From: Fusarium oxysporum f. sp. lycopersici 4287
Lineage: Eukaryota > Ascomycota > Sordariomycetes > Hypocreales > Nectriaceae
Direction of reading: 5' to 3'
NCBI RefSeq assembly: GCF_000149955.1
Contig: NC_030998.1
Coordinates: forward strand, 248,001-312,000
DNA length: 64,000 nt
Positions 10,208 through 20,800 of this stretch are shown one piece after another. The translations under genes were made by a program, and so were the position numbers. Below the pieces are notes generated by a model that was given only the letters and a program-made list of their open reading frames with translations, was not told where the DNA came from and did no database searches. The first letter of the stretch is position 1. Each line of letters begins with the position of its first letter.

Positions 10208-11999
10208 CTAAACATTCGATAAACGCAAGTATATCATCTCCGGTCTATGCGCAACACCAGGGAACGGCTTAAAGCTCGACAGCGGCTTTGGCGTCTGCTC
10301 CAGATTAAAGTGCCAAACAATAAGCGCCATCATGATCTTGACCTCCAGCGCAGCCCATTTACGACCTATAACATTGATCAGTAATTGAATTACAGCGCAT
10401 CAGTGCAGGGAACTTACCAAAACAGGCCCTGGGACCAGCACCGAATGAATGTCGTGGTCCAGCAGAAGGATTGAACGTCAATCGACCCTCTTCATCTTTG
10501 ACGAGCCATCTCTCTGGGTCAAAGTCTCTCATGCCTTTGACGTCCCATTGTCCGATCTTGCCAGCTGTGCCCTTTGAACTTTCTGATCTCTTCTCCTCGT
10601 CAACAGTCAGTGGAGGCATGAAACTTCCAGGTCCATTGTTCAGCATCAAAATCTCTGTGTGCTTGGGGACCATATGACCCAGTATATTAACATCCTGCAT
10701 CGTCGTGCGGATGTTAGTCTGGGTAACTGAACCACATCGCGTAGACTCTTCAATCATAGCCTCGAAGTACGGAAGTCTCGCAGACATGATCTCGGAAACA
10801 GTTGGTGCGTCGCCTCTCTCAACAGCGGCACCGCATTGCTCTCTGAGTTCCTCGCGCACCTTCTTCTGAACATTCTGATGCGTAGTGAGGAACTTGAGGG
10901 TCCAGGCAGTGAGAGTGAAGATCTCGTTTCCAGCAAGCATGAAGCTGAAAAGCTCATCTTGGACGGTGCGACTCAACAACTCGGGCGTGCGGCCTTCTTT
11001 TCGTGCGCTGTCAATCTCTCGAGCGATGACAATATCGACGGCGCTCTTCATGTGTCGCTTCAGATTACCTTGATCTTCCCAGTTGAGATCAGTCTGATTG
11101 GAGAATTTGTTGATCGCTTTCTTGATCTCGTCTTGGATAACAGCTTCTTTGAGGCTTCGGGCGGCACGTAGAGATGGCATTAGGTTGTAGGCCAACCACA
11201 AATGCAGTCCGGGTACAAGTGATTGTACGCCGATGTTCATGGCGTCGTTGAGAGCGAGACCGGCTTTGAAGACGGGAGGATCAGGTGCGACGGGGAATTC
11301 GACTTCATGGTCCATATCACCCAGGTTGGTGAACTCGGGCAGTGTCTCGAGTAGCTCAGTCTGCGCGTTTGTTGAGCCAGAGTCAAAGCCAAAGGTAGCA
11401 GCCCAGATAATCTCAAAAGCCGCCTTGCGAATATCCGTCGAGACAGAAAACGGACGGCCCTTGGCCAATCGCTCTTTAACCCTCCAAAGATCAATCAGCT
11501 TCATAGTAGACTTCCACATCTGCGGCCCAGCGACACCGCCCAGAAATGCAGGCGACATGGTATCAGCCACCAACTTCCGATGGGCTTTCCACCGATCACC
11601 AGTCGGCATATGGAAGTGGAACTCCGGCACAAGCGGCATGAACAAACTCCTCAAGAATCTCGAACGATCAAACTCCTTCGGTGTTCTCCTCGACAAGATG
11701 TCAAAAGCCTCGCGATTATCTGCGACGATGACCCATGGTTTGCCGAGCGGGTGCACAAAGATCTGAAAGACGGGTTCGTTGAGTTCGACGGCGAGATTGG
11801 CGAGATAGCCAAACATTTCACCGTGCTTCTTCTTCCATTGTAAGAGTTCCCAGGCGTTGCCGAGGATCTTTTTGGCGTTGGCTTCGCGGTAGACGATGCC
11901 GGGGATGGGCTTGGGGAGGAGGGCGCGGCGGATGAGAAGAGTGGCTAGGACAAAGACGGCGACGACGATGCCGAGGGTTTGGGGTGATGGGGAGAACAT
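10208..11999 (-). CDS. Cytochrome P450 monooxygenase
   Basis: Exons 10418-11999 and 10208-10365 join in phase 1 (intron 10366-10417) to give about 579 aa. An N-terminal membrane anchor (LGIVVAVFVLATLLI) is followed by a proline-rich hinge. The K-helix ExxR is EESTR, and the heme-binding loop FGAGPRACFG holds the thiolate Cys, with the intron falling within the Gly codon after it. The I-helix reads AGNEIF, so the usual Thr after the acidic residue is Ile, which is uncommon. The enzyme should sit in the ER membrane and oxidise an intermediate or product of the NRPS pathway (inferred from position). It is divergently transcribed from the CoA ligase and probably shares a promoter region with it. 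The substrate cannot be predicted. Confidence 0.93.
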
Positions 12000-12430
12000 G
12001 ATGGCGGTATTTGGGTCGGAATTAGCGAGAATACCACTAAGAGTATTGGAATAGCAGGTAATAGTCTATATAAGCCGGTGAGGCCAATTGCGTGCAGCGC
12101 TTACGAGTTGCTGAGGCTCTGGCCCAGGATCAGAGGATTGCGGGATCGGGAGTGTCAATTCACATGCTATCAGCGATGCAGAAAAATGGCATGTTTATTA
12201 TCTCTTGACTGCCCGATCTTTGTGTACTTCTGCAGGAAGATGCAAGTAAGATAAAGTGCGGCGAAACGTTAATAATTAGTGTTGTTGAATTGGTTAATCC
12301 TCGACTCTGGTGGCTTGCTTATGATCCTTCAATCCTGTAATCCTCCGACCCCGCGATCCCCAAGCTCACCAGTGACATTCTGGTTACACAAGGTCGTCTA
12401 CATGGTACGATATTGTTATTATAATTGGAC
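12000..12430. promoter_or_regulatory. Divergent promoter region between P450 and CoA ligase
   Basis: About 430 bp separates the start codons of two outward-facing cluster genes. On the minus strand a TATA-like CTTATATAG lies at about 12065-12073, some 70 bp upstream of the P450 ATG. Shared control of the pair is likely but not shown by any recognised regulator site. Confidence 0.5.
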
Positions 12431-14658
12431 ATGGCTCTATTCGATGGAGCATCGTTCTTCGGTCTTCATCTGCTATCCGACTTCATCCACTGTCTCCGTC
12501 TATTTATCAGAGCACTCCGTTGGGTCAACATACCTGAAACGACTTTCTCCACTGTCGATACCGACACAGCGGATAACCCTGTATACCCTGAACCCTTGGT
12601 CAAGATGGTCTTCCAACCTCCCTCATGGGTCCCTGACATCACCACTCAGATTTCCCCCAGTGCAAATGTCGCTGAATGGGCACTCGAGAGCCGACGTGCC
12701 TCTGGTAGTGTTCGTTCACCTTTCATCTGCGCCTTGACGGGCAAGAAGTATACCCTCAAGGAAGTCAGAGAAAAGGTGAACGCTTTGGCGAAAGCCTTGT
12801 GCAATGAACTTGGATGGTCACCGAATCAGGGCACTGCTGAAGACAAGGTCATTGGCGTTTTGGCTGTCAATTCGGTACGTTGCTCAACACTCCAATGGGC
12901 TTATAATCCTGATCACTCTATAGCTTGACTTTCTCGTTGTTTGCTGGGCAATTCATCGCATCGGTGGTATTTGTCTACTTCTCCAGCCTACTACTTCACC
13001 CGTTGAGATTTCATCTCACATGACCAAAGCCAAATGCGACATCCTCATCACATGCGAAGAGCTATTACCCTCCTGCAAAGAAATCTTGAACCGTCTTCCC
13101 AAAACCCCTCGACGGATCTTCTCCATCAACACAAGCAACACTCAATTGCCCAACTTTGAGGGAGAGATCAAATGCCTACCTCAACTCTACCAGGAGGGCA
13201 GTGAGCTCCCTGAGCTTGAGCAGCTTCGGCCTAGGGATGCTCACACCACGGTTGCGTTCTACCTTACTACGAGTGGAACTTCAGGACCCCAGGTACAACA
13301 GGAATCCTCACCTGTATCAATGTGGCTAAGGCTAATACGATTAGAAACTCGCCATAATTACGCATGCTAACCTCATCGCCAATGCCACTCAAGCAGTCGT
13401 CTTTGAGAGCTCAGCTGGGTACAAACACCCTGATATCGGCCTCGGAGTACTGCCGCTTAACCACGGCTACGGTCTCGTCACTACCCACGCTATGTTTGTA
13501 AGAGGTGACTCGACTGTTCTTCATCCGAACTTTAACATGCAGTTGGTTCTCAAATCGATTCAAGAGCTTCGCATTTCGCGTCTTTATCTTGTAGGTTATT
13601 TGTTGCCTTATGAAGAAATGTTACTGATGGTGCAAGGTCCCTCCCGTCATTGCCGCGCTGGCAGCAAACCCAGTTCTCTTCGAGATCTTTGATCTCTCTT
13701 CGGTTCAAGATGTTGTCCTTGGCGCTGCGGCATGCAGTGATAGTGTGACCAAGAAGATGAAGTCTTTGATGCCTAGCTGGAGTCTCCTGGTCGGATACGG
13801 TAAGCCAACACCAACACCGGATCAGGTTCCCTCCCCCTGACTGACTTCTCTGCAATAGGTTTGACTGAATGTGTATCCATCGTGACGTTCAGCCGCGCGG
13901 CTGATATCATGCCCGGGTCGAGCGGTTGTCTGTTCCCGTCTAACCAGGGCCGTCTCATTGATCAGGAAGGAAAAGAGATCACCACATATGATACTGCTGG
14001 AGAGCTCTACCTCAAGTCAGCTGCCATGATCCCAGGATATCTTGGTGAAGATGATGCGATGAGGTCCAAGTTTACAGTTGATGGATGGTTGCCCACTGGC
14101 GATATTGGCTTCTTCAGAAGAAGCCCCCATGGCGATGACCATCTTTATCTGGTCGACCGACTCAAGGACATGATCAAGGTCAAGGTATGTTTCCTTCCGT
14201 CTTCCCATGCCTCATCACTGACAATTGCCTAGGGCCTACAAGTCAACCCCGCCGAGATCGAGGAGCTCCTCCGAGTACAGCCTGGTATTTCCGACGCCGC
14301 AGTCATTGGCGTTGTAGACGATGAAGCAGGTGAACGACCGCTTGCCTTTGTCGTACCAACCAAGCAGGATATGACTGCCCAAGAGAAGAAGGAGCTCATC
14401 TTGCAGTTAGACGAGAGTATCAAGGCCCAGCTTGATGAGACGCACTGGCTGCGTAAGCAGATCCGTTTCATCGAGGAGCTTCCCCGAGGTCAGAGTGGCA
14501 AGGTATTGAAGAAAGTTCTGAGAGAAAAGGCAAAGCAGAAGGATCAGGCACCTATGAATGGAGCCAATGGGGCAAAAGGCAGCCCCCCGGTGAAGAGCAT
14601 CAATGGAGCGAACGGAATTCACGCAAAAAGCGGGGCAAGCGAAGCAGCCCGAGTTTAA
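12431..14658 (+). CDS. AMP-dependent acyl/aryl-CoA ligase (4-coumarate:CoA ligase-like)
   Basis: Six exons (12431-12874, 12924-13292, 13345-13590, 13637-13799, 13859-14184, 14233-14658) join without frame conflict to about 657 aa. The ANL-superfamily landmarks are present: the P-loop TTSGTSGPQK (variant ending), VGYGLTECVS, the GELYLKS region, PTGDIGFF, the hinge VDRLKDMIKVKG and the C-terminal catalytic Lys region PRGQSGKVLKK. It should activate a carboxylic acid as acyl-AMP and then acyl-CoA. Next to an NRPS it could prime the synthetase with an acyl or cinnamoyl-type unit, which would fit the neighbouring PAL (inference). The N-terminal ~45 residues are a hydrophobic extension. The C-terminus ends in a Gly/Asn/Ala-rich tail beyond the catalytic domain. 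Confidence 0.9.
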
Positions 14659-14901
14659 GATGCGATTTTTATATATAAGTATTTAAGTTAGTTCCCAGCT
14701 CAAAATGTAATTATTTCAACTGTCACAGAAGTCCAGATCTTGTGTAAAATGCGGATAGACAATGAGATGCAGGTAATCCACTGCAGTGCACAGGCACCAG
14801 CAACGAAAAGGTATCTAGAACATGGACAGGCAAGACAAGTTAGGACCTGGGCTCTGAGCGACAGGAAAACCTCGGTAACTTTAGTATAACATGATGGGCT
14901 T

Positions 14902-17170
14902 TTAGACCAGTCGCACTTGGCACGTCCTGCTCCCTAGAGCCTCAACCAAATGGCCCCAGACCTGATCGTTAGTCAGCGCGGTATAGATGATCGAAACCCA
15001 AGACCCAATGGTTCTTTTCTCTCTCCCATTGGCCTTGCCGCTGGCTTTTCTACCCGGATGCTCGACTAGGCCTTGGTGGAAATGCACCCCTAGCTCTTCT
15101 CTCACAAAACAGTATAATCCCAGAGAAGCACGGCCCAGGAATTGCTTCGTAGGAGGCTTGACGAAGAACTCACTGCGTGTCTGGGTAAAGGTGGGATAGG
15201 CCAAATTCTCCAGATCTCTCTGGAGTGGCCGTGTTGATACAAAATGCATTTCATGCTCCTCGAGATGGTCCCGGAGGACTGGTATCGTTTCCTTGGACAG
15301 GATCTTGCATCTTTCTTGAAGATCGAAGCAAGCTGAAGCATTCCACGATTTGACGATATTCTCGTGAAGTCTCTCATAAATTCCTTCCGCTACCTGGTCG
15401 TCGAATCCATTGAGGAACGGCAGCACTTTTGAGACCAACTTGGTTCTGAGCGTTTTGAGATACGTCATGTGGAGCACTCGCAAGTCCAGGGCCTGACAAA
15501 CAGCAAAAAGATGCGCAGCGCACATCTGCGCGATGACATCAGCAGCTTAGATAGTATATCTTCCTGAAATCAGCGCTAGAGAGTTGATGTGTGCATTTCT
15601 GCGGACTGGACATGGGGCGTAACAGGGTTCACGAGATATCCAAGCTCTGACAGGTAAGCAGCCATGCTGATATCAATTACCTTCGTGGTAAACGACAAAC
15701 TGGGGTCATCGGTGACGACATTTGGAGGAAGGCCTCTGTTCAGGGTAGGGTTGATCAATTCGGAGGAGAGACTGAAGAGAAGTTTGCCGACCATCTGAAG
15801 CGCTAGGCGACTCTTTTCCATTCCGTTGGCAACGGAGCTGGAGATGAAGTTGGCGCCCGAGTAGACCTCACCGGATTTGATATCGATGATGGGGTTATCG
15901 GAAGCCGAGTTCAGTTCCACTGTGATCTGAGATAGTACAGAGCAGACATCCTCGACTTGAGGGCCGAGCCACCGTGGAGCGCCTCATAAGGCATATCTGT
16001 CCTGCGCAAGACCGGGCTTGAACTTTTCCTCCTCTTTGAGGCTTTGACAAAGTGAAGATCCCTTCAGGAAATGCAGTATAGTTGCAGAACATTCCACTTG
16101 CCCAGGGTGAGGGCAAACAGAAGAAATGAAGGGATGATAGTTCTCAGCCTTGCCGAGTAAGGCCTCGTATGACATGGCTGCAAGGCCTTGAGCTAGTAAC
16201 AAGATCTTGTTTGCCTCGTGTACTGCCAGGCACCCCAAGGCAGCTGAAGGGGCCGTACCATTGACCAGCCCGAGATCTTCCTTGGGACCAAGAGTAATTG
16301 GTTCCAATCCAGCGAGCTCAAGTGCCTTGTCAGCAGATAGAACGAAGGAGGTCGATGTGCGGACGCGAATGTCGGGGTTGCCCTCGAGCATACCGGCGAG
16401 ATATGATGGGGGAATCAAATCGCCAGATGCAGAGATTGAGCCGCGTAGAGGAACAATAGGTGTCATACCCTTTCTAAGTAGGAGAAGTAGGGCTTGAACA
16501 AGTTCCAGACACACGCCAGAGTGCCCCCGAAGGAGTGTGTTGCAGCGAATTAACATGGCAGCTCGAACACAAGTGACAGGTATACTGTTGAGTCCATTGC
16601 CATTCGAATCTTCGTCAGTCAAGATCCCTGCCTGGGTGAGTTGCAGCAGTACCGACTACAGAGCTGGAAGGTCTTTTGTACGAGTATCAGCGCTTCCGCC
16701 GAAGCCGTTATTGACACCTAACATCCATTCAGGCTACAGCATTGAGACACTGAGAGTTGGTGATCCACCGTATACAAAGTAGCCCTTGGTGAGATACTCT
16801 TTGAGCAATACAACACTTTTATTCATAACGTCTGCAATATTGTCTCAATATTGTCTCTCTTTGCGATGTAAGCATTGCAGTTATACCTAGTAGCGTTGTT
16901 AGGTTAATGTTCTGTAACACTAGGAGTCACTTACTTGGCAACTGCAATGACCGAAGCGACATCAAGGTCGGATCCATGTAGAAGAATGAAACCGCAGTCC
17001 TTAATACTTTGAACCTTCCTCCAGACGTCGCAGGTTTGATAAGCATGAGTAGGTGAATGATGTGAAGACTCAGAGGGTTTGGTGCTTCTACAGACATCAC
17101 GGTTTGGGTCGGAGACTGCAGCAACATGGCGACCACAGCCAGAAAGGTGATCAGTGTCTCGAAGCGGCAT
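14902..17170 (-). pseudogene. Phenylalanine ammonia-lyase-like gene, disrupted
   Basis: The pieces match the aromatic amino acid lyase (MIO enzyme) family in order. They are a DLDVASVIAVAK segment (~16951-17010), YFVYG joined across a ~51-bp intron to VNNGFGGSADTRT, the intact MIO tripeptide Ala-Ser-Gly in GSISASGDLIPPSYLAG, ELNSASDNPI, and a C-terminal exon with MCAAHLFAVCQALDLR. The frame is broken by TAG at complement 16656-16658, TGA at complement 15984-15986, a small deletion frameshift near 15585 and TAA at complement 15547-15549. At the first two sites the expected residues are Gln and Arg, each one C-to-T change from a stop. An intact copy would convert phenylalanine to cinnamate. The N-terminal boundary is uncertain; 17170 is an in-frame ATG. 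Four lesions make sequencing error an unlikely sole cause. Confidence 0.88.
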
Positions 17171-17506
17171 TCTTAGACGCTCGATGTTGAGTTCTGCACA
17201 ATAGTGTATTTGACAATTAAATATGTTCGCTGGAGCTGGTAACGATAAGCTCTTTAACCGGTCTACGTATGACAATCACTATATATCTAATTCGGTATCC
17301 GAATCCCGCATTGACACATTTGTCTCACATTTAGCTTCCGTACCACAGCTTTCTGCATGAACTGGAGTCTACTAGAGTTGATAAGCCCTCATGGAGACGT
17401 CGATAGAATTGTGACTCGTTATCTGCGATGGTTCCTGCAAACTATTCCCTCTTAGATATGACAAGCCTTATAATGATGTTTTGACTTCAGTTAGCTCAGT
17501 TGGAAG

Positions 17507-17590
17507 ATTAAAGTTCAGGGGGTTACCTTTTCAGTTATGTAAGCTCTATCAATAGAGGGATTACTTGTCTCGGCAAGTTGTGTAAAGCAT
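17507..17590 (+). repeat. Diverged direct repeat, copy 1
   Basis: The segments ATTAAAGTTCA (17507-17517) and GGGATTACTTGTCTCGGCAAG (near 17557-17577) recur in the same order in copy 2. Many of the differences are C/T or G/A transitions. Confidence 0.5.
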
Positions 17591-17726
17591 TGGTAGGCTA
17601 TGTTTGTATTGTATCAAGAAATGCTACCCGAGATAAAACAGATCTAAGCCAGTATCCCCCATCATCGCTGATCCCGAGCTCCCGGTTCTAGTTTCAACCA
17701 TAGTGATAGGATGAAGAACCGTTGGA

Positions 17727-17770
17727 ATTAAAGTTCATGGGATCACTTGTCCCAGTAAGTCGTATAACGC
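17727..17770 (+). repeat. Diverged direct repeat, copy 2
   Basis: This copy has ATTAAAGTTCATGGGATCAC followed by TTGTCCCAGTAAGTCGTATA. It is more compact than copy 1, which has about 30 bp of extra sequence between the two matching segments. Confidence 0.5.
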
Positions 17771-19002
17771 CATGTCAAACTATTTTATCTCTGTATTAAC
17801 AAACCCTAGCCGAGACCTTACCCAACCAATCCAAGTAGAAGTCAGCGGCCTTATTGTCCCTGTAGAGAAACTTTCAGTCAACAAGGAGGCGACCAGGGAC
17901 TTTAATGAGGCTAGACCTCTCCATCTTTGGCGCTTGTGCTGTCTAACGCGCGGTGAGTGAGCCAAGGCATGTTCATCGGCCTTCCCAGCAAGCCTGAAGA
18001 TAGTCCTGACAGGGAATAACTTCGTTGGCTTTGGTGTGCTTCTTGGGAAGATGTGTACCCATGTTCTCCATTACTGCTGAACTCATCTGTACACGTTTTG
18101 TGGTAAGAAGTAATGGAATAATAAATATCGTTCAGTTTACCTTTCTACCAGTAACTTACACTATCTTTGCGTGACCCCTTGCTCCAGGTCGGCAGAAGTT
18201 AACCGTAAGCACCAATCAGCGATCCGATGAGCCAAACCAATGAAACACCAACCAGCTGACCCCACGACTTATTTTCTTAGCCGATTTAAGTTAAATCGCC
18301 TCTGAATGAAACCTAGATAGTCCCTGGCCGTAGATAAATGCTTTACAAAGGGAGCAGACCTCGGTTATAGCTTATCTGGGGCTAAAACCACTGAGCTTGG
18401 ACCCCGCAGCCTCCCCCGCCTTATGGGAGAAGCCGAGGAATTAGTTAGATGAAGTGGTTTCTCGCTTCCAGGGACTCCAACGCGGGGCTTAGCGCCGCTG
18501 GCAATGTTCAGCCAGGGTGACAGATACAGAAAGGATTCTTATTTCGCTTGGTCAATTTCGGCTCTCCCACTACTATCACTATTACAGGATGTCAGATTAT
18601 GTTGCCCACTCCGTATTTTCGAGTACCTGTGTCAACATTAACAGACACCAAGCTTTCAATTTGCATCATCAGTTACATGTAATATAAACCTAGTTGGCTA
18701 CGCAAATCTTGCAATTGTAGAACACCAATAACTTATCATTCGAATCTCACGGTAGAGCAAGGAGATGTCATATTATTCAGTAGCTGCTCTACATTAAGCG
18801 TCGTCCTTGCGCAACGCCACGCGAATATCTCGTTTTCGGTACGAGATATGACTATGTGCTTTATTTATGCGCTAATGAATGGCTCCCTGTAACTGGCGCC
18901 ACGCCTTATTACCAAATAGCCGCGCGGTATACACCGTGCAGGGACAAGACCATTTAGACTGTATCATGAAATCTAACCGAAAGCTTATGAGTTATGACAA
19001 GC

Positions 19003-19244
19003 NNNNNNNNNNNNNNNNNNNNNNNNNNNNNNNNNNNNNNNNNNNNNNNNNNNNNNNNNNNNNNNNNNNNNNNNNNNNNNNNNNNNNNNNNNNNNNNNNN
19101 NNNNNNNNNNNNNNNNNNNNNNNNNNNNNNNNNNNNNNNNNNNNNNNNNNNNNNNNNNNNNNNNNNNNNNNNNNNNNNNNNNNNNNNNNNNNNNNNNNNN
19201 NNNNNNNNNNNNNNNNNNNNNNNNNNNNNNNNNNNNNNNNNNNN
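19003..19244. other. Assembly gap (run of N)
   Basis: About 242 undetermined bases. The true length and content are unknown. Any protein reading across it is meaningless. Confidence 1.
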
Positions 19245-19617
19245 TCAAAAAATCTCATTTATATGGAACAATCTCCTCTCCGCCTTCTCTCTCCCCCCGT
19301 TCTCACTCTCTCTTATCCCCCTTCGCCCGACCTCCGCCTCTTAGTCGGAAAAAGAGGAGGAAAAGAACCGTGAAGTAGATTCGTTCTGCAACTCGATCTT
19401 CATCTTTCATGCTTAACTCTCTTCCTAGGTCTGTGGACCATTATCAGCTGGGCGGTGGGGAATCTATGACTGGCATGATTCCTCGGTCTTTAACAACCCG
19501 CCCTTTCTATTTCTTTCCCGAATGGACCTTTGGCCATTTGAAATTCATTTCAAAGAGCGTCGGGGGTTAAAGACCTCCGCTCTTGGTCGTCACACAATGC
19601 TGCTATGATTTCATCCT
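19245..19617. other. Pyrimidine-rich flank between the gap and the ferric reductase remnant
   Basis: CT-rich sequence and short open frames. It does not encode the expected N-terminal helices of the ferric reductase that follows. Confidence 0.5.
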
Positions 19618-19635
19618 TCTTCCCAGGATCCAGCA

Positions 19636-20800
19636 ACCCATCTAGGCTTTATGAGACAAAAACAGTACTTCGGCATTCTTGCAGCCTTCACTATGTTTTC
19701 TACGGTGGCTGTTGCCTTGATGTTCCACCGCAGACGTTACGAACTATTTTATATTCTACACGTTCTTTTATTCATTGCATTGGTGGTTCTCATATGCCTT
19801 CATCATCCAGATATTACCCAAAAGGTCATGATCGTCATTTTTATAGCCGCGGGACTATGGATCCTTGATCGCCTGGTACGAGCGACTAGTCTACTCTACC
19901 ACGGCACCAACAACATCGCAACACTACAACCCCTTCCCAGTGGCGGTACAAGGGTCATTATGAAAAAGAGTCCTTCAGGTGCGAGGTCTGGGCAGCACGC
20001 ATATCTTTGGGTTCCAGGGGTTCGATGCTTTGAGACTCATCCATTTACCATTGTGAGCACGCAACCACTTGAATTTGTGATTGATGCGCATGATGGCTTT
20101 ACCCGCGCCTTGCATGAATACGCCGTCAAAAACCCGGGTGTTGCACTGAAAGCATCGGTTCATGGGCCTTATGGACATATGCCAGATCCTACTGCATACG
20201 ATAAGATCGTGATCTTCGCTGGCGGTAGTGGCGGTACCTTTGGATTTGGCATGGCACTTCAACTTCTACGAGATCTTGACGCCGCTGTCCACAGGGACAT
20301 CACTGTGGTTTGGGTCATAAGAAATCGGGGTATATCTCTCACTACTTCCTCAAATGGTACAACCGACTAACCAACACCTGCTTCTAGATCTTTTGGAATG
20401 GTTCTCTCCCTACCTTGAAAACATTGCTCATGTTCAAGGATTCAACATCTCTATCAACATTACCGGCAGAATGGAGCTCAGTGAAAAGGTCGCCAGTGAG
20501 CAGGCAGCCTCGACTTCCAAGCGGGCAGTTTCGGAAGATCGTGTGGAAATGGCTGATTCACCCGGTCAGTCCGATGCGTTTCAACAAGACCTTATTCTTG
20601 GGATTCCAGCTCACCACGGACGTCCTAACATTGACGAGATTGTCGCCCAGACTCTGGAGGGAATGTCTGCGAATTCACGAGTCTTGGTTTTGGGATGTGG
20701 ACCAGCTGGTTTATTGCAAGCCGTGAGGCAGTCAGCAACATCTCGAATGGTTCCAAACGGGGCTGGAATTTCATTTCAGTTTGAGCAGTTCGGATGGTAA
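19636..20800 (+). CDS. Ferric reductase-like transmembrane protein, 5'-truncated
   Basis: Exon pieces ~19636-20329 and 20388-20800 join cleanly. They encode the last membrane helices of a ferric reductase-like domain (AFTMFSTVAVALMF and a helix with LH and HHP), then the FAD-binding motif HPFTIVS, the NADPH-binding AGGSGGTFGFG and the conserved C-terminal VLGCGPAGL. An intact enzyme reduces extracellular ferric iron, passing electrons from cytosolic NADPH through FAD and two hemes. The N-terminal domain and early helices are not encoded upstream before or after the gap, so the copy is truncated or rearranged, or the missing exons lie in the undetermined bases. An acceptor-like CCCAG just before 19619 suggests at least one upstream exon existed. 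A link to the NRPS cluster is only positional. Confidence 0.75.

Larger units (their letters stand above)
17171..19002. other. Gene-poor, AT-rich stretch with diverged repeats
   Basis: About 1.8 kb has no convincing coding frame. It contains a diverged direct repeat (listed separately) and many short open frames with no domain. It looks like degraded repeat or transposon DNA, but no transposase or terminal inverted repeat can be named. Confidence 0.5.

Noticed and set aside
17489..17508. TTAGCTCAGTTGGAAGA resembles a tRNA A box
   Set aside because: No B box or cloverleaf can be formed downstream, so it is not called as a tRNA. It may be a relic.
18879..19373. Open frame spanning the N run
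   Set aside because: Most of it is undetermined bases, so it is not evidence of a protein.
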